From assembly GCF_001563265.1 (NCBI RefSeq), contig NZ_CP005083.1, forward strand, positions 1,491,001 to 1,555,000: DNA of 64,000 nt, read 5' to 3'. This document shows, piece after piece, positions 26,111 through 37,123 of this stretch. Position 1 is the first letter of the stretch. Each line of letters opens with the position of its first letter. A program made the translations under genes and the position numbers. The notes beneath the pieces are model-generated. The model did not search any database. It saw only the letters and a list, made by a program, of their open reading frames with translations, and was not told the origin of the DNA. The DNA is from Sphingobium sp. TKS. GTDB taxonomy: Bacteria; Pseudomonadota; Alphaproteobacteria; Sphingomonadales; Sphingomonadaceae.

Positions 26111-28147
26111 ATGAACACCGGTTTGCGGACCTGCCGCCGCATTTCAGGCCTTCCGCAAGCTGCCCTTCTCGTGCCGCTGCTTCTGCTCGCGCCCGTCGCC
26201 TATGCGCAGACGGCGCCCCAGAGCGGTGTCCAGCGCGACCCCGATCCCGCCCTTGCGCCGATGCCGGACATAGGCGTGGACTGGCCCGACATGGGTCAAC
26301 CGGACAGCATCGCCCCGATGGTCGAGCTGCCGCCCGAAACCTCCGACGCGCCGCATCAGGTCATCGCACCCGAAGCCTCCGACGAACCGGCGGAGGAGGC
26401 AGCGACATTTGCGGACACTGGCGAAGAGCGCCGCTACTCCGTCACGCTTTCCGGCGTGGAAGAGATTGCCGATGCTCAGTTTACCACCCGTTTCAAGGAA
26501 TTGTCGGCATTGCAGCAGGGGGAGGGGAAGTTTGCCAACCTTGCCCAGATCAATCGCCGCATCAAGGAAGACAGCGACCTGCTGGACCGCCTGTTGCGCG
26601 CCAAGGGCTATTATGCCGCCCGCGTCCGCGGGGCCGTCGCCGCGCCGCCGCCCGGCAGCGACAAGCTGGTCGTCACCTTCCGGATCGTGCCGGGCGCCCG
26701 CTATCTGCTCTCGTCCGTCGACCTGACGGGCCTTGAAACCACTGGAGAGCGCGAGGCGGAATTGCGCTCAGCCTTCCCGCCCAAGCCCGGAGACCCGGTT
26801 GACGCCGACGCCATCCTCGCGGGCCAGGCATCGCTGACGGTCGCCCTTGCGGAAAACGGCTTCCCCTTCGGCAAGGTGGGGGAACCGGAAGTCCGCATCG
26901 ACCATGATGAGCGCAAGGGCGAGCTGGACATTGTCGTCAATCCCGGAGCCTATCGCACCTTCGGCAAGATCGTCATGGCCGATGAGGATCTGTTCAGCGC
27001 CCGCCATGTCCAGCGCATCGCCCGCTTTCATCCCGGCGATACCTATATGGCCTCGGATGTCGAGGATCTGCGTCAGGCGCTGGTCGCCACCGGCCTCGTC
27101 TCCTCCCTGACTATGACGCCGAAGGATGCCGGCGATGGCGAGCATGTCGACCTTGCCATCGACGCCAGGCCTGCGCCGCTGCGCACCATTGCGGGCGAAC
27201 TGGGCTATGGCACGGGTGAAGGCTATCGCGCGGAAGTCAGTTGGACGCACCGCAATTTCTTCCCGCCTGAAGGTTCCGTGACGTTGCGCGGTGTGCTCGG
27301 CACCCAGGAACAGACGGCATCCGTCATCTATCGCCGCAACAATTTCCGCCGCCGCGACAATGTGCTGACCGGGCTGCTGTCGGTCAGCAACATCCAGCGC
27401 GATGCCTATGACGCGCGCACCATCACCCTGTCGGGCTCGCTGGAGCGCCAGACCAACATATTGTTCCAGAAAAAATGGGTCTGGCGCATCGGCGGCGAAC
27501 TGATCGCCTCGGACGAAGCGGATGCGTTCAGCAACGGCAACCGTCGCACCTTCTTCATCAGTGCGATCCCGTTGAGCCTCACCTATGACGGCAGCGACGA
27601 CCTGCTGAACCCCACCAGGGGCTTTCGCCTCGGCGGTCGCCTCAGTCCGGAGCTCTCCTTCCAGAACAGCACTTTCGGCTATGCCCGCGTGCAGCTCGAC
27701 GGCAGCGTCTATCAGCCGATGAGCGACCGCATCGTGCTCGCCGCGCGCGCCCGTTTCGGGACGATCCTGGGTTCCACGGTCGATCGCATCGCGCCCTCGC
27801 GGCGTTTCTATGCAGGCGGCGGCGCGTCGGTGCGCGGCTATGGTTATCAGGCGATCGGCCCGCGCTACGGCCCGGACAATGATCCGGTGGGTGGCAAGAG
27901 TCTGGCTGAATTTTCGCTGGAATCGCGCATCCGTTTCGGCAATTTCGGCGTCGTGCCCTTCGTCGACGCCGGCAATATCTCAACGAGCTTCCTGCCGCGC
28001 TTCCGCGACCTGCGCATCGGCGCGGGGCTGGGCGTACGCTATTACAGCAGCTTCGGCCCGATCCGCATCGATGTCGGCACGCCGATCAATCCACAATCGG
28101 GTGACCCGAAGCTTGCCGTCTATGTCTCGTTGGGGCAGGCCTTCTGA
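26111..28147 (+). CDS. tamA: Outer-membrane translocation and assembly protein TamA (Omp85 family)
   Basis: A 678-residue outer-membrane protein: signal peptide of about 32 residues (cleavage after AYA), a proline/acid-rich linker, three POTRA-like repeats (about 100-360), and a C-terminal 16-strand Omp85 barrel with the typical RRFYAGGGASVRGYGYQAIG loop-6 motif, ending YVSLGQAF with terminal Phe. With TamB it assembles a subset of outer-membrane proteins. Its stop codon shares a base with the tamB start (TGATG), so translation is coupled. Confidence 0.94.
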   Translation: MNTGLRTCRRISGLPQAALLVPLLLLAPVAYAQTAPQSGVQRDPDPALAPMPDIGVDWPDMGQPDSIAPMVELPPETSDAPHQVIAPEASDEPAEEAATFADTGEERRYSVTLSGVEEIADAQFTTRFKELSALQQGEGKFANLAQINRRIKEDSDLLDRLLRAKGYYAARVRGAVAAPPPGSDKLVVTFRIVPGARYLLSSVDLTGLETTGEREAELRSAFPPKPGDPVDADAILAGQASLTVALAENGFPFGKVGEPEVRIDHDERKGELDIVVNPGAYRTFGKIVMADEDLFSARHVQRIARFHPGDTYMASDVEDLRQALVATGLVSSLTMTPKDAGDGEHVDLAIDARPAPLRTIAGELGYGTGEGYRAEVSWTHRNFFPPEGSVTLRGVLGTQEQTASVIYRRNNFRRRDNVLTGLLSVSNIQRDAYDARTITLSGSLERQTNILFQKKWVWRIGGELIASDEADAFSNGNRRTFFISAIPLSLTYDGSDDLLNPTRGFRLGGRLSPELSFQNSTFGYARVQLDGSVYQPMSDRIVLAARARFGTILGSTVDRIAPSRRFYAGGGASVRGYGYQAIGPRYGPDNDPVGGKSLAEFSLESRIRFGNFGVVPFVDAGNISTSFLPRFRDLRIGAGLGVRYYSSFGPIRIDVGTPINPQSGDPKLAVYVSLGQAF

Positions 28148-31100
28148 TGACAGAAGATCAGTCCCAAACGACCCTGCCGCCACGCCGCCGCCGTGCCTGG
28201 GACGGCCGTTGGCAGCGCTGGATCGCGGGGCTGCTCGCGACGCTGCTGCTCATTATCGCAGGCACCTTGGCCTGGCTCGACACCGCGCCCGGCCACCGCT
28301 TCCTCGTTTCCCGCATCGCCCGGATCAGCCCGCCTTCGGGCCTGCGCATCCATGTCGACCGGATCGACGGCAGCATATACCGCAAGGCGATCCTCCACGG
28401 CCTCACCTTGTCCGATCCCAAGGGCGCCTTCCTTGACGCGCCACGCGTGGAACTCGACTGGTGGCCCTTCGCCTGGCTCTCCAACCGGCTCGACATTGAT
28501 CGCCTCGTCATCCCGGAGGCGACCCTGCGCAAGCTGCCCAAGCTCAACCCCAGCGAGCGGCAAGGCCCGATCCTCCCCGGCTTCGACATCCGCCTGATGC
28601 AGTTTTCGGTCGGCCGCCTGATCATCGACTGGGGCGTCACCGGCAAGATTCAGCAGGCCACGCTGTTGGGCGACGCCGACATTCGTGGTGGCCGCGCGAT
28701 CATCGACCTCTCGGCTCGCGTGCTGAACGGCGAGGATGCGCTCAACATCGCGCTCGACAGTCGTCCGGACGACGACAAGTTCGACCTCGACGTCACTGTC
28801 AACGCTCCCAAGGGTGGGGTATTGGCCGTCATGGCGGGCCTGAAACAGGACGCCAATCTGCGCATCCACGGCAAGGGCAGCTGGACCCGCTGGGATGGCC
28901 GCCTCGCCGGTACGCTCGACAGCGAACCCGCCATCGACCTGAAACTGGCCGCCCGCAGCGGGACCTATGCCGCCACCGGCACGATCGAAGGCTCCGCCAT
29001 AGCGGGGCAGGGTCTGTTCCAGCGTCTTTCCGCGCCGCGCCTGGCCATCCAGGCCAGCGGATCGATGGCCGACCGTGTGATCGACGGCAAGCTCTCGCTC
29101 CGCTCCACCGCGATCGATCTTAGTGCCGATGGCGGCATCGACCTGCGCAACAATGCGCTCGATAATCTGCTGGTCGATGTGAAGCTCGCCCGCCCGCAGG
29201 CGCTGCTCAAATCGATGACCGGCCGCGACATCGCCGCCCGTATCCGCCTGGACGGTCCGCTTGCCGGGTTCGGCTATGAATATCTGCTGACTGCAAAGCA
29301 ACTCGCCTTCGGCAAGACGGTGATCCACGATGTCCGCGCCGACGGGAAGGGGCGCAAGGCCAAGGGCGGCCCCGCGCTGATACCCGTCCATCTGCGCGCG
29401 CGCCGTCTGGACGGGCAGGGGGAGCTGGTCGAAGGCATCATCCGCAATTTCGTGCTCGACGGCGTGCTCCAGCTCAAGAACCAGCAGATCGTCAGCAACC
29501 CGATGACTGTCCGCTCCGACAAGTTGCGCGGCAAGCTCATCATGATCGCGGATCTCAGGACGGGCCGTTATGATTTCGGCCTTGACGGTCAGATCAGCGG
29601 TCTCGCCATTCGCGGCCTCGGCATCGTCGACGTCACGTCGAAACTGCGCGCGATCCCCGGTCCCAAGGGCGCCTTCACCCTTAGCGGCAACGCCATGGCG
29701 CGGATGCGGCGGCTCGACAACAGCTTCCTGCGCTCGCTGGGCGGCGGCTTGCCGGTGGCCCGCAGCGCGCTCTCGCTGGGGCCGGACGGCCAGCTTCAAT
29801 TCACCAACCTCCACCTCGACGCGCCGCTGCTCACCCTCACGGCCAAGGGTTATCGCCGCCGCGATGGCACCTTCCATTTCGAAGGCGGCGGCCAGCACAA
29901 AAGCTATGGCCCGCTGCGCCTCATTTTGGAGGGCAAGATCGACCGCCCGACCGTCGACCTCGTCCTGCAAAGCCCATTGAAGGCGCTGGGCGTCACCGAC
30001 ATGCACGCGCATCTGATCCCTGACGCGGCGGGTTACAGCTTCACGGCAGAGGGCGGCTCCACCCTTGGTCCCTTCACCGGCAATGGCGCGATCCTGCTGC
30101 CGCCCGGTGGGCAGGCCATCGTCCGCATCGCCCGCGTCACGGCCTCCGGCGTGACCGCCAGCGGCGACCTGCGCCCGGTCACGGGTGGCCTGAACGGCAC
30201 GCTCAACGTCAGCGGCCCCGTCACCGGCACCATCGCCTTCGCGCCGGTCAGCGGCGTGCAGCAACTCAAGCTCGCGCTTGTCGCCACCGACGCCAGCTTT
30301 GACGGCCCCACCGCCATCACCGTCCGCCGTGGCAAGCTGGACGCCACGATCCTGCTCGATCCTTCGGGCACCTCGATCAACGCCACGGCGCAGGCGCGGG
30401 GGCTTCGCGTCGGCGCCATCCAGATCGGCCGCCTGGCCGCCAATGCCGATCTGGTCGACGGCAGCGGCAAGGTCCGCGCCAGCATTTCCGGCCAGCGCGG
30501 CCGCCTGTTCGACCTCACCGGCGAAGCGCAGGTCACGCCCGGCCGCATCCAGCTTCAGGCCGGCGGTACTGTCGACAAGCGCCCGATCAAGCTGACCCGC
30601 GCCGCCATATTCACCCGCACGCAAGATGGCTGGCGCCTCGATCCTGCGTCGATCAGCTTCGCGGGCGGCTCGCTCCAACTGGGCGGCGAACTGAGCGGCC
30701 AGACCACCAGCATAGAGGCGCGCCTGGAAAAGCTGCCGCTCTCGCTGCTCGACATCGCCTATGACAATCTCGGCCTCGGTGGCACGGCGACCGGCTCGCT
30801 CAGCTATGTCCATACTCGCGGCGGCATGCCCACCGGCAAGGCGGAACTGCGTGTGCGCGGCCTGTCCCGTTCCGGCCTGTCGCTCAGTTCCCGCCCGGTC
30901 GATGCCGGCGTCAACGCGGTCCTCACTCACGACCGGCTCGCGACCCGCATGATCTTCGTCGCGGATGGCCAGACCATCGGCCGCGCTCAGGCGTTGCTCA
31001 CGCCGCTCGGGCCTGAAGGCAGCCTTGTCGAGCGCCTCAACCGCGCTCCGCTCTTCGCGCAGCTTCGTTATAATGGCACCGCCGACACGCTCTGGCGCCT

Positions 31101-32328
31101 GACCGGGGTGGAGATCGTCGACATATCCGGCCCCGTCAGCGTCACCGCCGACGCACGCGGCACGCTGGGAGATCCCGCCATCACTGGCTCGCTCGCCACC
31201 GACAGCGCTGCGATCAACAGCCCCATCACCGGCATGCGCCTGCACGGCGTCAAGGCGCGGGGCCGCTTCTCCGGCGCGCAACTGGTCATGACCGATTTCA
31301 GCGCCGCCGCGCAAAATGGGGGGACGGTCACGGGTACGGGCAGCTTCACCTTCAACGGCATCGCAGGCGTCGGCATGGATTTGCGCCTGCAAGCCGAAAA
31401 TGCGGCCCTGCTGGAGCGGGACGACATAGCCGCCACCGTCACCGGCCCGATCACGCTCAGTTCCACCGGCAAGGGCGGCACCATCGGCGGCGACCTCATC
31501 CTCAACCGCAGCCGCTTCACCATGGGTCGCGCCGCCGCCGTCGCGCAAATCCCCGAACTTCGGGTCATCGAGATCAACCGCCGTGGCGATGAGATCGAGC
31601 GTCCGCGCACCGTCGTCCCCTGGGCGCTGGCGATCAAGGCGCGCGCCCGCAACCGCCTGATCGTCACTGGCCTGGGCCTCGACAGCGAATGGCGCGCCGA
31701 TCTCGACATTGGCGGCACCGTCACCAATCCCGCCATCGGGGGCACCGCCGACCTCGTCCGCGGCACCTATGATTTCGCCGGCCGCCGCTTCGACCTCAAG
31801 GAAGGCAAGATCCAGTTCGACGGCCGCACCCCCGTCAACCCTATGCTCGACATCGATGCGGAGGCGAATGTCAGCGACCTGACCGCCACCATCCATGTCG
31901 GCGGCACGGGTCTCAAGCCCGTCATCAGCTTCACCAGCGTACCGGCGTTGCCGCAGGACGAACTGCTCTCCCGAATCCTCTTCGGCACATCGATCACCAA
32001 CCTGTCCGCGCCAGAAGCGCTGCAATTGGCTTCGGCGGTCGGTTCGCTCCAGGGGCAGGGCGGCCTTGACCCGATCAACGCCGTGCGCAAGGCGGCGGGG
32101 CTGGATCGTCTCCGCATCATCGCCGCTGACCCGACGCAGGGGCAGGGGACTTCCATCGCGGCGGGCAAATATCTGACGCGCAAGACCTATGTGGAGCTGA
32201 TCACCGACGGGCAGGGCTATTCCGCCACGCGCATCGAATATCAGGTCACGCGCTGGCTCTCGCTGCTGGGCGCCATCTCGACGCTGGGCCGTGAAAGCGT
32301 CAACGTCCGCGTTTCAAAGGATTATTGA
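28147..32328 (+). CDS. tamB: Translocation and assembly module protein TamB
   Basis: A 1393-residue inner-membrane-anchored periplasmic protein with one N-terminal transmembrane helix (about 26-44) and a very long beta-helical taco domain predicted to bridge the envelope for OMP and lipid transport. The C-terminal DUF490 domain is visible in [20 protein letters not shown] and [17 protein letters not shown], and the protein ends [14 protein letters not shown]. It overlaps tamA at ATG and is directly followed by sdaA. Long open frames on the opposite strand of this gene reflect its GC bias only. Confidence 0.95.
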   Translation: MTEDQSQTTLPPRRRRAWDGRWQRWIAGLLATLLLIIAGTLAWLDTAPGHRFLVSRIARISPPSGLRIHVDRIDGSIYRKAILHGLTLSDPKGAFLDAPRVELDWWPFAWLSNRLDIDRLVIPEATLRKLPKLNPSERQGPILPGFDIRLMQFSVGRLIIDWGVTGKIQQATLLGDADIRGGRAIIDLSARVLNGEDALNIALDSRPDDDKFDLDVTVNAPKGGVLAVMAGLKQDANLRIHGKGSWTRWDGRLAGTLDSEPAIDLKLAARSGTYAATGTIEGSAIAGQGLFQRLSAPRLAIQASGSMADRVIDGKLSLRSTAIDLSADGGIDLRNNALDNLLVDVKLARPQALLKSMTGRDIAARIRLDGPLAGFGYEYLLTAKQLAFGKTVIHDVRADGKGRKAKGGPALIPVHLRARRLDGQGELVEGIIRNFVLDGVLQLKNQQIVSNPMTVRSDKLRGKLIMIADLRTGRYDFGLDGQISGLAIRGLGIVDVTSKLRAIPGPKGAFTLSGNAMARMRRLDNSFLRSLGGGLPVARSALSLGPDGQLQFTNLHLDAPLLTLTAKGYRRRDGTFHFEGGGQHKSYGPLRLILEGKIDRPTVDLVLQSPLKALGVTDMHAHLIPDAAGYSFTAEGGSTLGPFTGNGAILLPPGGQAIVRIARVTASGVTASGDLRPVTGGLNGTLNVSGPVTGTIAFAPVSGVQQLKLALVATDASFDGPTAITVRRGKLDATILLDPSGTSINATAQARGLRVGAIQIGRLAANADLVDGSGKVRASISGQRGRLFDLTGEAQVTPGRIQLQAGGTVDKRPIKLTRAAIFTRTQDGWRLDPASISFAGGSLQLGGELSGQTTSIEARLEKLPLSLLDIAYDNLGLGGTATGSLSYVHTRGGMPTGKAELRVRGLSRSGLSLSSRPVDAGVNAVLTHDRLATRMIFVADGQTIGRAQALLTPLGPEGSLVERLNRAPLFAQLRYNGTADTLWRLTGVEIVDISGPVSVTADARGTLGDPAITGSLATDSAAINSPITGMRLHGVKARGRFSGAQLVMTDFSAAAQNGGTVTGTGSFTFNGIAGVGMDLRLQAENAALLERDDIAATVTGPITLSSTGKGGTIGGDLILNRSRFTMGRAAAVAQIPELRVIEINRRGDEIERPRTVVPWALAIKARARNRLIVTGLGLDSEWRADLDIGGTVTNPAIGGTADLVRGTYDFAGRRFDLKEGKIQFDGRTPVNPMLDIDAEANVSDLTATIHVGGTGLKPVISFTSVPALPQDELLSRILFGTSITNLSAPEALQLASAVGSLQGQGGLDPINAVRKAAGLDRLRIIAADPTQGQGTSIAAGKYLTRKTYVELITDGQGYSATRIEYQVTRWLSLLGAISTLGRESVNVRVSKDY

Positions 32329-32330
32329 GC

Positions 32331-33722
32331 GTGACCAAGTCCCGCATCGACGCCGCCGCCGCAATCAGCGTCATGGACCTGTTCACCATCGGCATCGGTC
32401 CGTCCAGTTCCCACACGGTCGGCCCGATGCGCGCGGCGCTGCTGTTCATGGACTCGCTGCCCGCAACCCCGACGCGGGTGCAATGCGAACTTTACGGCTC
32501 GCTGGCCCTCACCGGCAAAGGCCACGCCACCGACACGGCGATCCTGCTCGGTCTGTCCGGCTATCGTCCTGAAGGCGTCGATCCGGACGCTGTTCCCACG
32601 ATCCTTGCCGCCATCCGCCGCGAAGGTCGCATCCGCGCGGGCAGCGCCGTCAAGCTCTTCATCCCCTTTGACGAAGCCACCGATCTCCTCTTCCGCAAGG
32701 GCGAATTTCTGGAAGCGCATAGCAACGGCATGCGCTTCTCCGCCTGGTTCGAGGGCAAGGACGATCCGCTGATCCGCGACTATTATTCCGTCGGCGGCGG
32801 CGCCGTCCTTCCCGGCACGGCGGAAGGGTTCGATCCGCAACTCGGCCATAATGTCGTCCAGCCGCATCCCTTTTCCTCCGGCGCCGAAATGCTCGCCCTG
32901 GGCGAAGCGACCGGCCTCAGCATCGCCACCCTTGTCCTGCGCAACGAGGGCGCCTGGCGCACCCGGCCGGAAACCGAAGCCTTTCTCGACAGCGTGATCG
33001 ACGCCATGAGCGCCTCGATCGACCGGGGTCTCAAGGAAGAGGGTCTGCTCCCCGGCGGGCTCAAGGTCCGTCGCCGCGCCCGCTCCATCCACAATCGGCT
33101 GGTCTTGCAGCAAAACGCCCTCGGCCCGGCGCAGATCTTCGAATGGGTCAGCCTGTTCGCCCTCGCCGTGAATGAGGAAAATGCCGCAGGCGGCCGCGTC
33201 GTCACCGCGCCCACCAATGGCGCGGCGGGCGTCATCCCGGCGGTGCTGCATTATTATCGCCGTTTCGTCCCCGGCGCCGACCGCGAAGGGGAGCGCTGCT
33301 TCCTGCTCACTGCCGCGGCGATCGGTTTCCTCTACAAGAAGCGCGCCTCCATCTCCGCCGCCGAAATGGGTTGCCAGGGCGAAGTCGGCGTCGCCTGCTC
33401 CATGGCCGCCGCCGGCCTTGCCGCCGTGCTGGGAGGCACCAACCAACAGATCGAAAATGCCGCCGAAATTGGCATGGAACATAATCTCGGCCTCACCTGC
33501 GATCCGATCGGCGGCCTCGTCCAGATCCCTTGTATCGAGCGCAACACCATGGGCGCGGTAAAGGCGATCAACGCGGCCTATCTCGCCCTGCAAGGCGATG
33601 GCCGTCACATCGTCAGCCTGGATGCGGTGATTGAAACCATGCGCCAGACCGGCGAGGACATGGCCAGCCGATACAAGGAAACCAGCCTCGGCGGCCTTGC
33701 CGTCAATGTGGTGGAATGCTGA
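32331..33722 (+). CDS. sdaA: L-serine ammonia-lyase, iron-sulfur dependent
   Basis: A 463-residue enzyme that deaminates L-serine to pyruvate and ammonia. The N-terminal beta domain has [20 protein letters not shown]; the C-terminal alpha domain carries the 4Fe-4S cysteines in [23 protein letters not shown] and IPCIERN. Both domains are in one chain. GTG at 32331, two bases after the tamB stop, is the likely start; TTG at 32325 would be an alternative in the same frame. It is read together with tamAB, an association that is positional rather than functional. Confidence 0.93.
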   Translation: MTKSRIDAAAAISVMDLFTIGIGPSSSHTVGPMRAALLFMDSLPATPTRVQCELYGSLALTGKGHATDTAILLGLSGYRPEGVDPDAVPTILAAIRREGRIRAGSAVKLFIPFDEATDLLFRKGEFLEAHSNGMRFSAWFEGKDDPLIRDYYSVGGGAVLPGTAEGFDPQLGHNVVQPHPFSSGAEMLALGEATGLSIATLVLRNEGAWRTRPETEAFLDSVIDAMSASIDRGLKEEGLLPGGLKVRRRARSIHNRLVLQQNALGPAQIFEWVSLFALAVNEENAAGGRVVTAPTNGAAGVIPAVLHYYRRFVPGADREGERCFLLTAAAIGFLYKKRASISAAEMGCQGEVGVACSMAAAGLAAVLGGTNQQIENAAEIGMEHNLGLTCDPIGGLVQIPCIERNTMGAVKAINAAYLALQGDGRHIVSLDAVIETMRQTGEDMASRYKETSLGGLAVNVVEC

Positions 33723-33807
33723 TCGGCTCGTCGTCCCGCCCGCTCATCTTCGCGGCGAATGGACTTCATTTCGTGACATTAATGACACATAATCAATCGT
33801 TTATCTG

Positions 33808-33822
33808 AGGTTCATGAAACCT
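33808..33822. promoter_or_regulatory. Imperfect palindrome upstream of the beta-barrel gene
   Basis: AGGTTCATGAAACCT, 72 bp before the ATG at 33894, in an AT-richer stretch that also holds TGACATTAATGACACATAATC. It may be an operator or part of the promoter; no regulator is identified. Confidence 0.35.
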
Positions 33823-33893
33823 GACGGCATCTCCATGACTTCACCGTCTTCCCTCCTGACAGGGGGACGAGAAGAAGAATGGAGTATCCGAAT

Positions 33894-34547
33894 ATGCGTA
33901 AGATCCTGGCCGCAACCCTCCTGACCGGCGCAGCGGTCGCAAGCCCCGCTCTGGCGCAGGAAGCCGCCCCGACATTCACTGGTCCGCGCGTCGAAGCGAT
34001 ATTGGGCTATGATCATACCGGCGCAGGCAGCAGCGTCGACAATGACAATAATCGCAACGATCAGTCGATTGACGGCCTGCTCTACGGCGTCGGTGCCGGT
34101 TATGACGTGAACCTTGGCAGCGCCGTCGTCGGCGTGGAGGGGGAATATACCGACTCCACCTCAAAGAGCAGCCGGACCGACTTCACCGACCAGTTCGGCT
34201 TCGGCCGGGTCAAGCAGGGCCGCGATCTTTACATCGGCGCGCGGGCGGGCATCCTCGCCAGCCCCAACACGCTGGTCTATGTGAAGGGCGGCTATACCAA
34301 TACGAAGCTCGACGTGCTGGCTGGCGACACCAATCAGGAAACCAGCACCAATTTCAAGCTGGACGGCTGGCGCATCGGCGCGGGCGTGGAGCGGGCCATC
34401 AACGCCAACACCTTCGCCAAGCTCGAATATCGCTATTCCAAATATGAGGATGCGCATATCGACTTCGCCAACGGCGCGACCAGCGACGAATTCGGCATCG
34501 ACACCGATCGTCATCAGGTCGTGGCCAGCCTCGGCTGGCGCTTCTGA
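33894..34547 (+). CDS. Outer-membrane beta-barrel protein, OmpA/Omp31-like porin family
   Basis: A 217-residue 8-stranded barrel protein. The signal peptide is MRKILAATLLTGAAVASPALA (cleavage after A21). Alternating strands such as GVGAGYDVNLGSAVVGVEGE, LYIGARAGILA, TLVYVKGGYT and KLEYRYSKY, and the C-terminal VASLGWRF with terminal Phe, mark an OMP. It resembles the small Opa/Omp31-type family used for outer-membrane stability or adhesion. ATG at 33894 follows ATGGAGTATCC; an in-frame ATG at 33879 would add five residues. It has its own promoter region of about 170 bp. Confidence 0.88.
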   Translation: MRKILAATLLTGAAVASPALAQEAAPTFTGPRVEAILGYDHTGAGSSVDNDNNRNDQSIDGLLYGVGAGYDVNLGSAVVGVEGEYTDSTSKSSRTDFTDQFGFGRVKQGRDLYIGARAGILASPNTLVYVKGGYTNTKLDVLAGDTNQETSTNFKLDGWRIGAGVERAINANTFAKLEYRYSKYEDAHIDFANGATSDEFGIDTDRHQVVASLGWRF

Positions 34548-34556
34548 CGGAAGGGA

Positions 34557-34580
34557 GGGGCCGGGTCGCTCCGGCCCCTT
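34557..34580 (+). terminator. Probable terminator after the beta-barrel gene
   Basis: GGGGCCGG and CCGGCCCC form an 8-bp stem with loop GTCGCT, followed only by TTCACC. The stem is strong and the T-run weak. Confidence 0.5.
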
Positions 34581-34629
34581 CACCTCACGCCATGGCGCGC
34601 AGCCCTGTCGGCGCCACTGCGGACCTGCT

Positions 34630-35070
34630 ATGACGGTCGCCGTGCGCGACGCGATTCCCCATCTTTATTCTGTCGGCATCAAGCCGGATGACATCGACTT
34701 CATGGGTCATGTCAACAATGCCAGCTATTTGAAATGGGTGCAGGCGGCGGTGCTGGACCATTGGCGCGCACTCGCTCCGACGGAGGTGGTTACGCGCCAT
34801 CTCTGGGTCGCGCTCAAGCATGAGATCACCTATCGCAAGCCGACCTTTCTGGAGGACGACGTGATCGCGACCGTCCTGCTTGAAAAGGTGCAGGGTGCGC
34901 GAGCCTTTTACGAAACGATCATCCGCCGGGGCGAAGAGGTTCTGGCGGAGGTCAAGTCGAGCTGGTGCTGCCTGGATGCCGACACGCTGCGCCCCGCGCG
35001 CCTGGCGCGCGAAGTCATCCAGCATTTCTTTGCGGCCGATCAGGAAAACGGTCGCAACGGCAAAATCTAG
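34630..35070 (+). CDS. Acyl-CoA thioesterase, 4HBT hotdog family
   Basis: A 146-residue single hotdog domain of the 4-hydroxybenzoyl-CoA thioesterase superfamily. The conserved catalytic stretch is DIDFMGHVNNASYLKWVQAA, followed by VTRHLWVALKHEITYRKPTF and the VLAEVKSSWCCLDADT strand. The substrate is an unspecified acyl-CoA. The ATG at 34630 gives the usual N-terminal length; the frame upstream runs through the beta-barrel gene and is not used. It lies convergent with pyrF, overlapping by 4 bp. Confidence 0.85.
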   Translation: MTVAVRDAIPHLYSVGIKPDDIDFMGHVNNASYLKWVQAAVLDHWRALAPTEVVTRHLWVALKHEITYRKPTFLEDDVIATVLLEKVQGARAFYETIIRRGEEVLAEVKSSWCCLDADTLRPARLAREVIQHFFAADQENGRNGKI

Positions 35071-35741
35071 AGCGTCGCCTCGATTTCGCGAGCGGCAATA
35101 TCCGGCTTCTCCGCCAGGCTGATCGGCCGCCCGACCACCAGGATCGAGGCGCCCCGATCCAGTGCCTCACGCGGCGTCACTGCCCGCTTCTGATCGCCCA
35201 TCGCGCCACCGGCGGGGCGGACTCCCGGCACCACGAAGAAGCCGTCGCCCCAAGCCTTCTTCGCCAGCCCGACTTCCTCGCCGGAACAGACGATCCCGTC
35301 CAGCCCCGCGCTGCGCGCCAGATCGGCCAGACGCGCCACCTGATCCTCAGCCCGGCCGCCCACGCCGATGTCGAGCAGGTCGCCATTGTCCAGGCTGGTC
35401 AGCACCGTCACCGCGACGACCTTTGTATTGATGCCCGCCGCCGCCTTGGCATCCTCCAGCATTGCGCGCCCGCCCGCCGCATGGACGGTCAGGATAGCCG
35501 GTTCCAGCATATGCAGCGCCTGCACCGCCTTGGCCACGGTATTGGGGATGTCGTGCAATTTCAGGTCCAGGAAGATCGGCAGGCCGAACTTCATCATCTC
35601 ATGCACGCCATGATGGCCATGGGCGCAGAAAAATTCCAGGCCCAGCTTCAATCCGCCCACATGATGGCGCACCTGCTGCGCAAGTTCCTGAGCCTTGCGC
35701 AGGTCGGGCGTATCGATGGCGACGTAGATCGGGCTGGTCAT
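35067..35741 (-). CDS. pyrF: Orotidine 5'-phosphate decarboxylase
   Basis: A 224-residue TIM-barrel enzyme that decarboxylates OMP to UMP in the last step of pyrimidine synthesis. The catalytic DxKxxD motif is visible in FLDLKLHDIPNTV, followed by LTVHAAGG and FFVVPGVRPAG with the phosphate-binding VGRPIS near the C-terminus. The start is at 35741 (ATG complement 35739-35741), which overlaps the lapA stop at 35738-35740, so the two are coupled. Confidence 0.94.
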   Translation of the reverse strand: MTSPIYVAIDTPDLRKAQELAQQVRHHVGGLKLGLEFFCAHGHHGVHEMMKFGLPIFLDLKLHDIPNTVAKAVQALHMLEPAILTVHAAGGRAMLEDAKAAAGINTKVVAVTVLTSLDNGDLLDIGVGGRAEDQVARLADLARSAGLDGIVCSGEEVGLAKKAWGDGFFVVPGVRPAGGAMGDQKRAVTPREALDRGASILVVGRPISLAEKPDIAAREIEATL

Positions 35742-36064
35742 GCTTGTCCTGTAACGGAGAGGGAAGGGGCCGAAGCCGCCGGATTGACGGCGGCGGGGAC
35801 GGCGGGGGAAGGGGCTGCGGTGGCGGCGACCAGCGCTCTTTCGGTGCTTTCCAGCTTGCGCTTCATTCGCCAGCGCGTGGCCCGCGCCATGATCCAGAAA
35901 GGCAGCGCCCCCAACAGATAGGCGCCGATCAACAGGACTGGGAGCTTGGTTTCCATGACCAGGTCGCCCCACAGATTGACTTCCACGCGAGTATAGTTTG
36001 CCACGCAGAATAACGCCAGGGCGACGGCGATGACGACCCAGAAGGCAGTCCGCAGAAATTGCAT
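35738..36064 (-). CDS. LapA domain protein (DUF1049)
   Basis: A 108-residue inner-membrane protein with two transmembrane helices (about 5-24 and 42-60), the NYTRVEVNLWGD loop that characterises LapA/YciS-type DUF1049 proteins, and a basic cytoplasmic segment (RATRWRMKRKLE) before an Ala/Pro-rich tail. In E. coli the related LapA works with LapB in LPS assembly control; here it is paired with pyrF, a common alphaproteobacterial arrangement. Translation is coupled to pyrF through the overlapping ATGA. Confidence 0.82.
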   Translation of the reverse strand: MQFLRTAFWVVIAVALALFCVANYTRVEVNLWGDLVMETKLPVLLIGAYLLGALPFWIMARATRWRMKRKLESTERALVAATAAPSPAVPAAVNPAASAPSLSVTGQA

Positions 36065-36253
36065 CAACGCTCCTATAGCTGCTGAACGATGCAGCTTAGG
36101 CGATTTTATCGCGCTTCGGAAGCGCTTCGTCGGATGTACCGGCCGCGATGCGCGGAAAGGCGCCTTTTTCCTGCCCGCGCCGTCTCCGCCGCCGCTCTTC
36201 GGAACCCGCGCCGCACCCCGCGCATTTCGTCCTGGCAAAGGAGGCAGCACGCC

Positions 36254-37120
36254 ATGGCCGCGCGCGCATATTGGCAGGGCCAGATCCGTCTGGCGCTGGT
36301 GTCCATCCCCGTGGAGATCTACGCCGCCACCAAATCCGGTGCGCAGATCGCCTTTCACCAGATCCATCAGCCCAGCGGCAAGCGGGTCCGCTACGAAAAG
36401 ACAGTCCCCGGCCTGGGGCCGGTCAAACCCGAGGACATCGTCAAGGGCTATGAGGTGTCGAAGGGCGACTATGTCCTGCTGCAACCCGACGAGATCGAGG
36501 CGGTGAAGCTGGAGAGCAAGAAGACGCTCGAACTCACCCAGTTCGTCGATGCGGCCGAGATCGACGTCCTCTATTATGAGCGGCCCTATTATGTCGTCCC
36601 CGCCGACGATCTGGCGGAGGAAGCCTTCATCGTCCTGCGGGAAGCGCTGCGGCGGACGAGGAAGGTGGGCCTTGGCCAGCTCGCCATGCGGGGCCGCGAA
36701 TATATCGTGTCGCTAAAGCCCTGCGGCCGGGGCATGGTGCTCGAAACGCTGCGCTATGCCGATGAGGTCAACCGCGCCCAAGGCTATTTTCGCGACATTG
36801 AAGATGTGAAGCCGGACGCCGAATTGCTCGACCTGGCCGAAACGCTGATCGAGAAGAAGACCGCGCCCTTCAAGCCCGACAGCTTCCACGACCGCTATGT
36901 CGATGCGCTGGAACGGCTGATCGAGAAGAAGAAAAAGTCGAAGGGCCGCCGCATCATCGAGGACGCGGAAGAGGCTCCGGCCCGGCGCGGCAGCAATGTG
37001 ATCGATCTGATGGCGGCGCTCAAGAAATCGGTCGATACAGGCGCTCCCCCCAAAACGCCCGCCGCCAAGACCTCAGCGCGGAAGGCGCCCGCCAAGCCGA
37101 CTACCCGCAAACGGGCCTGA
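36254..37120 (+). CDS. ku: Ku protein, non-homologous end joining
   Basis: A 288-residue homodimeric bacterial Ku that binds DNA ends. It starts MAARAYWQGQIRLALVSIPV and continues with FHQIHQPSGKRVRYEKTVPG, the conserved core of the Ku domain, and EIDVLYYERPYYVVP. The C-terminal extension (about 260-288) is Lys/Ala/Pro-rich, ending KAPAKPTTRKRA, the basic tail that recruits LigD and binds DNA. The ATG at 36254 follows AAAGGAGGCAGCACGCC. The ligD gene begins 3 bp after the ku stop codon. Confidence 0.95.
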   Translation: MAARAYWQGQIRLALVSIPVEIYAATKSGAQIAFHQIHQPSGKRVRYEKTVPGLGPVKPEDIVKGYEVSKGDYVLLQPDEIEAVKLESKKTLELTQFVDAAEIDVLYYERPYYVVPADDLAEEAFIVLREALRRTRKVGLGQLAMRGREYIVSLKPCGRGMVLETLRYADEVNRAQGYFRDIEDVKPDAELLDLAETLIEKKTAPFKPDSFHDRYVDALERLIEKKKKSKGRRIIEDAEEAPARRGSNVIDLMAALKKSVDTGAPPKTPAAKTSARKAPAKPTTRKRA

Positions 37121-37123
37121 TCC

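Noticed and set aside
28120..32025. Very long open frame antisense to tamB
   Set aside because: It mirrors the GC-biased codons of tamB. Its peptide has low complexity rich in Ala, Asp, Arg and Val and no family match, while the plus strand encodes a clear TamB.
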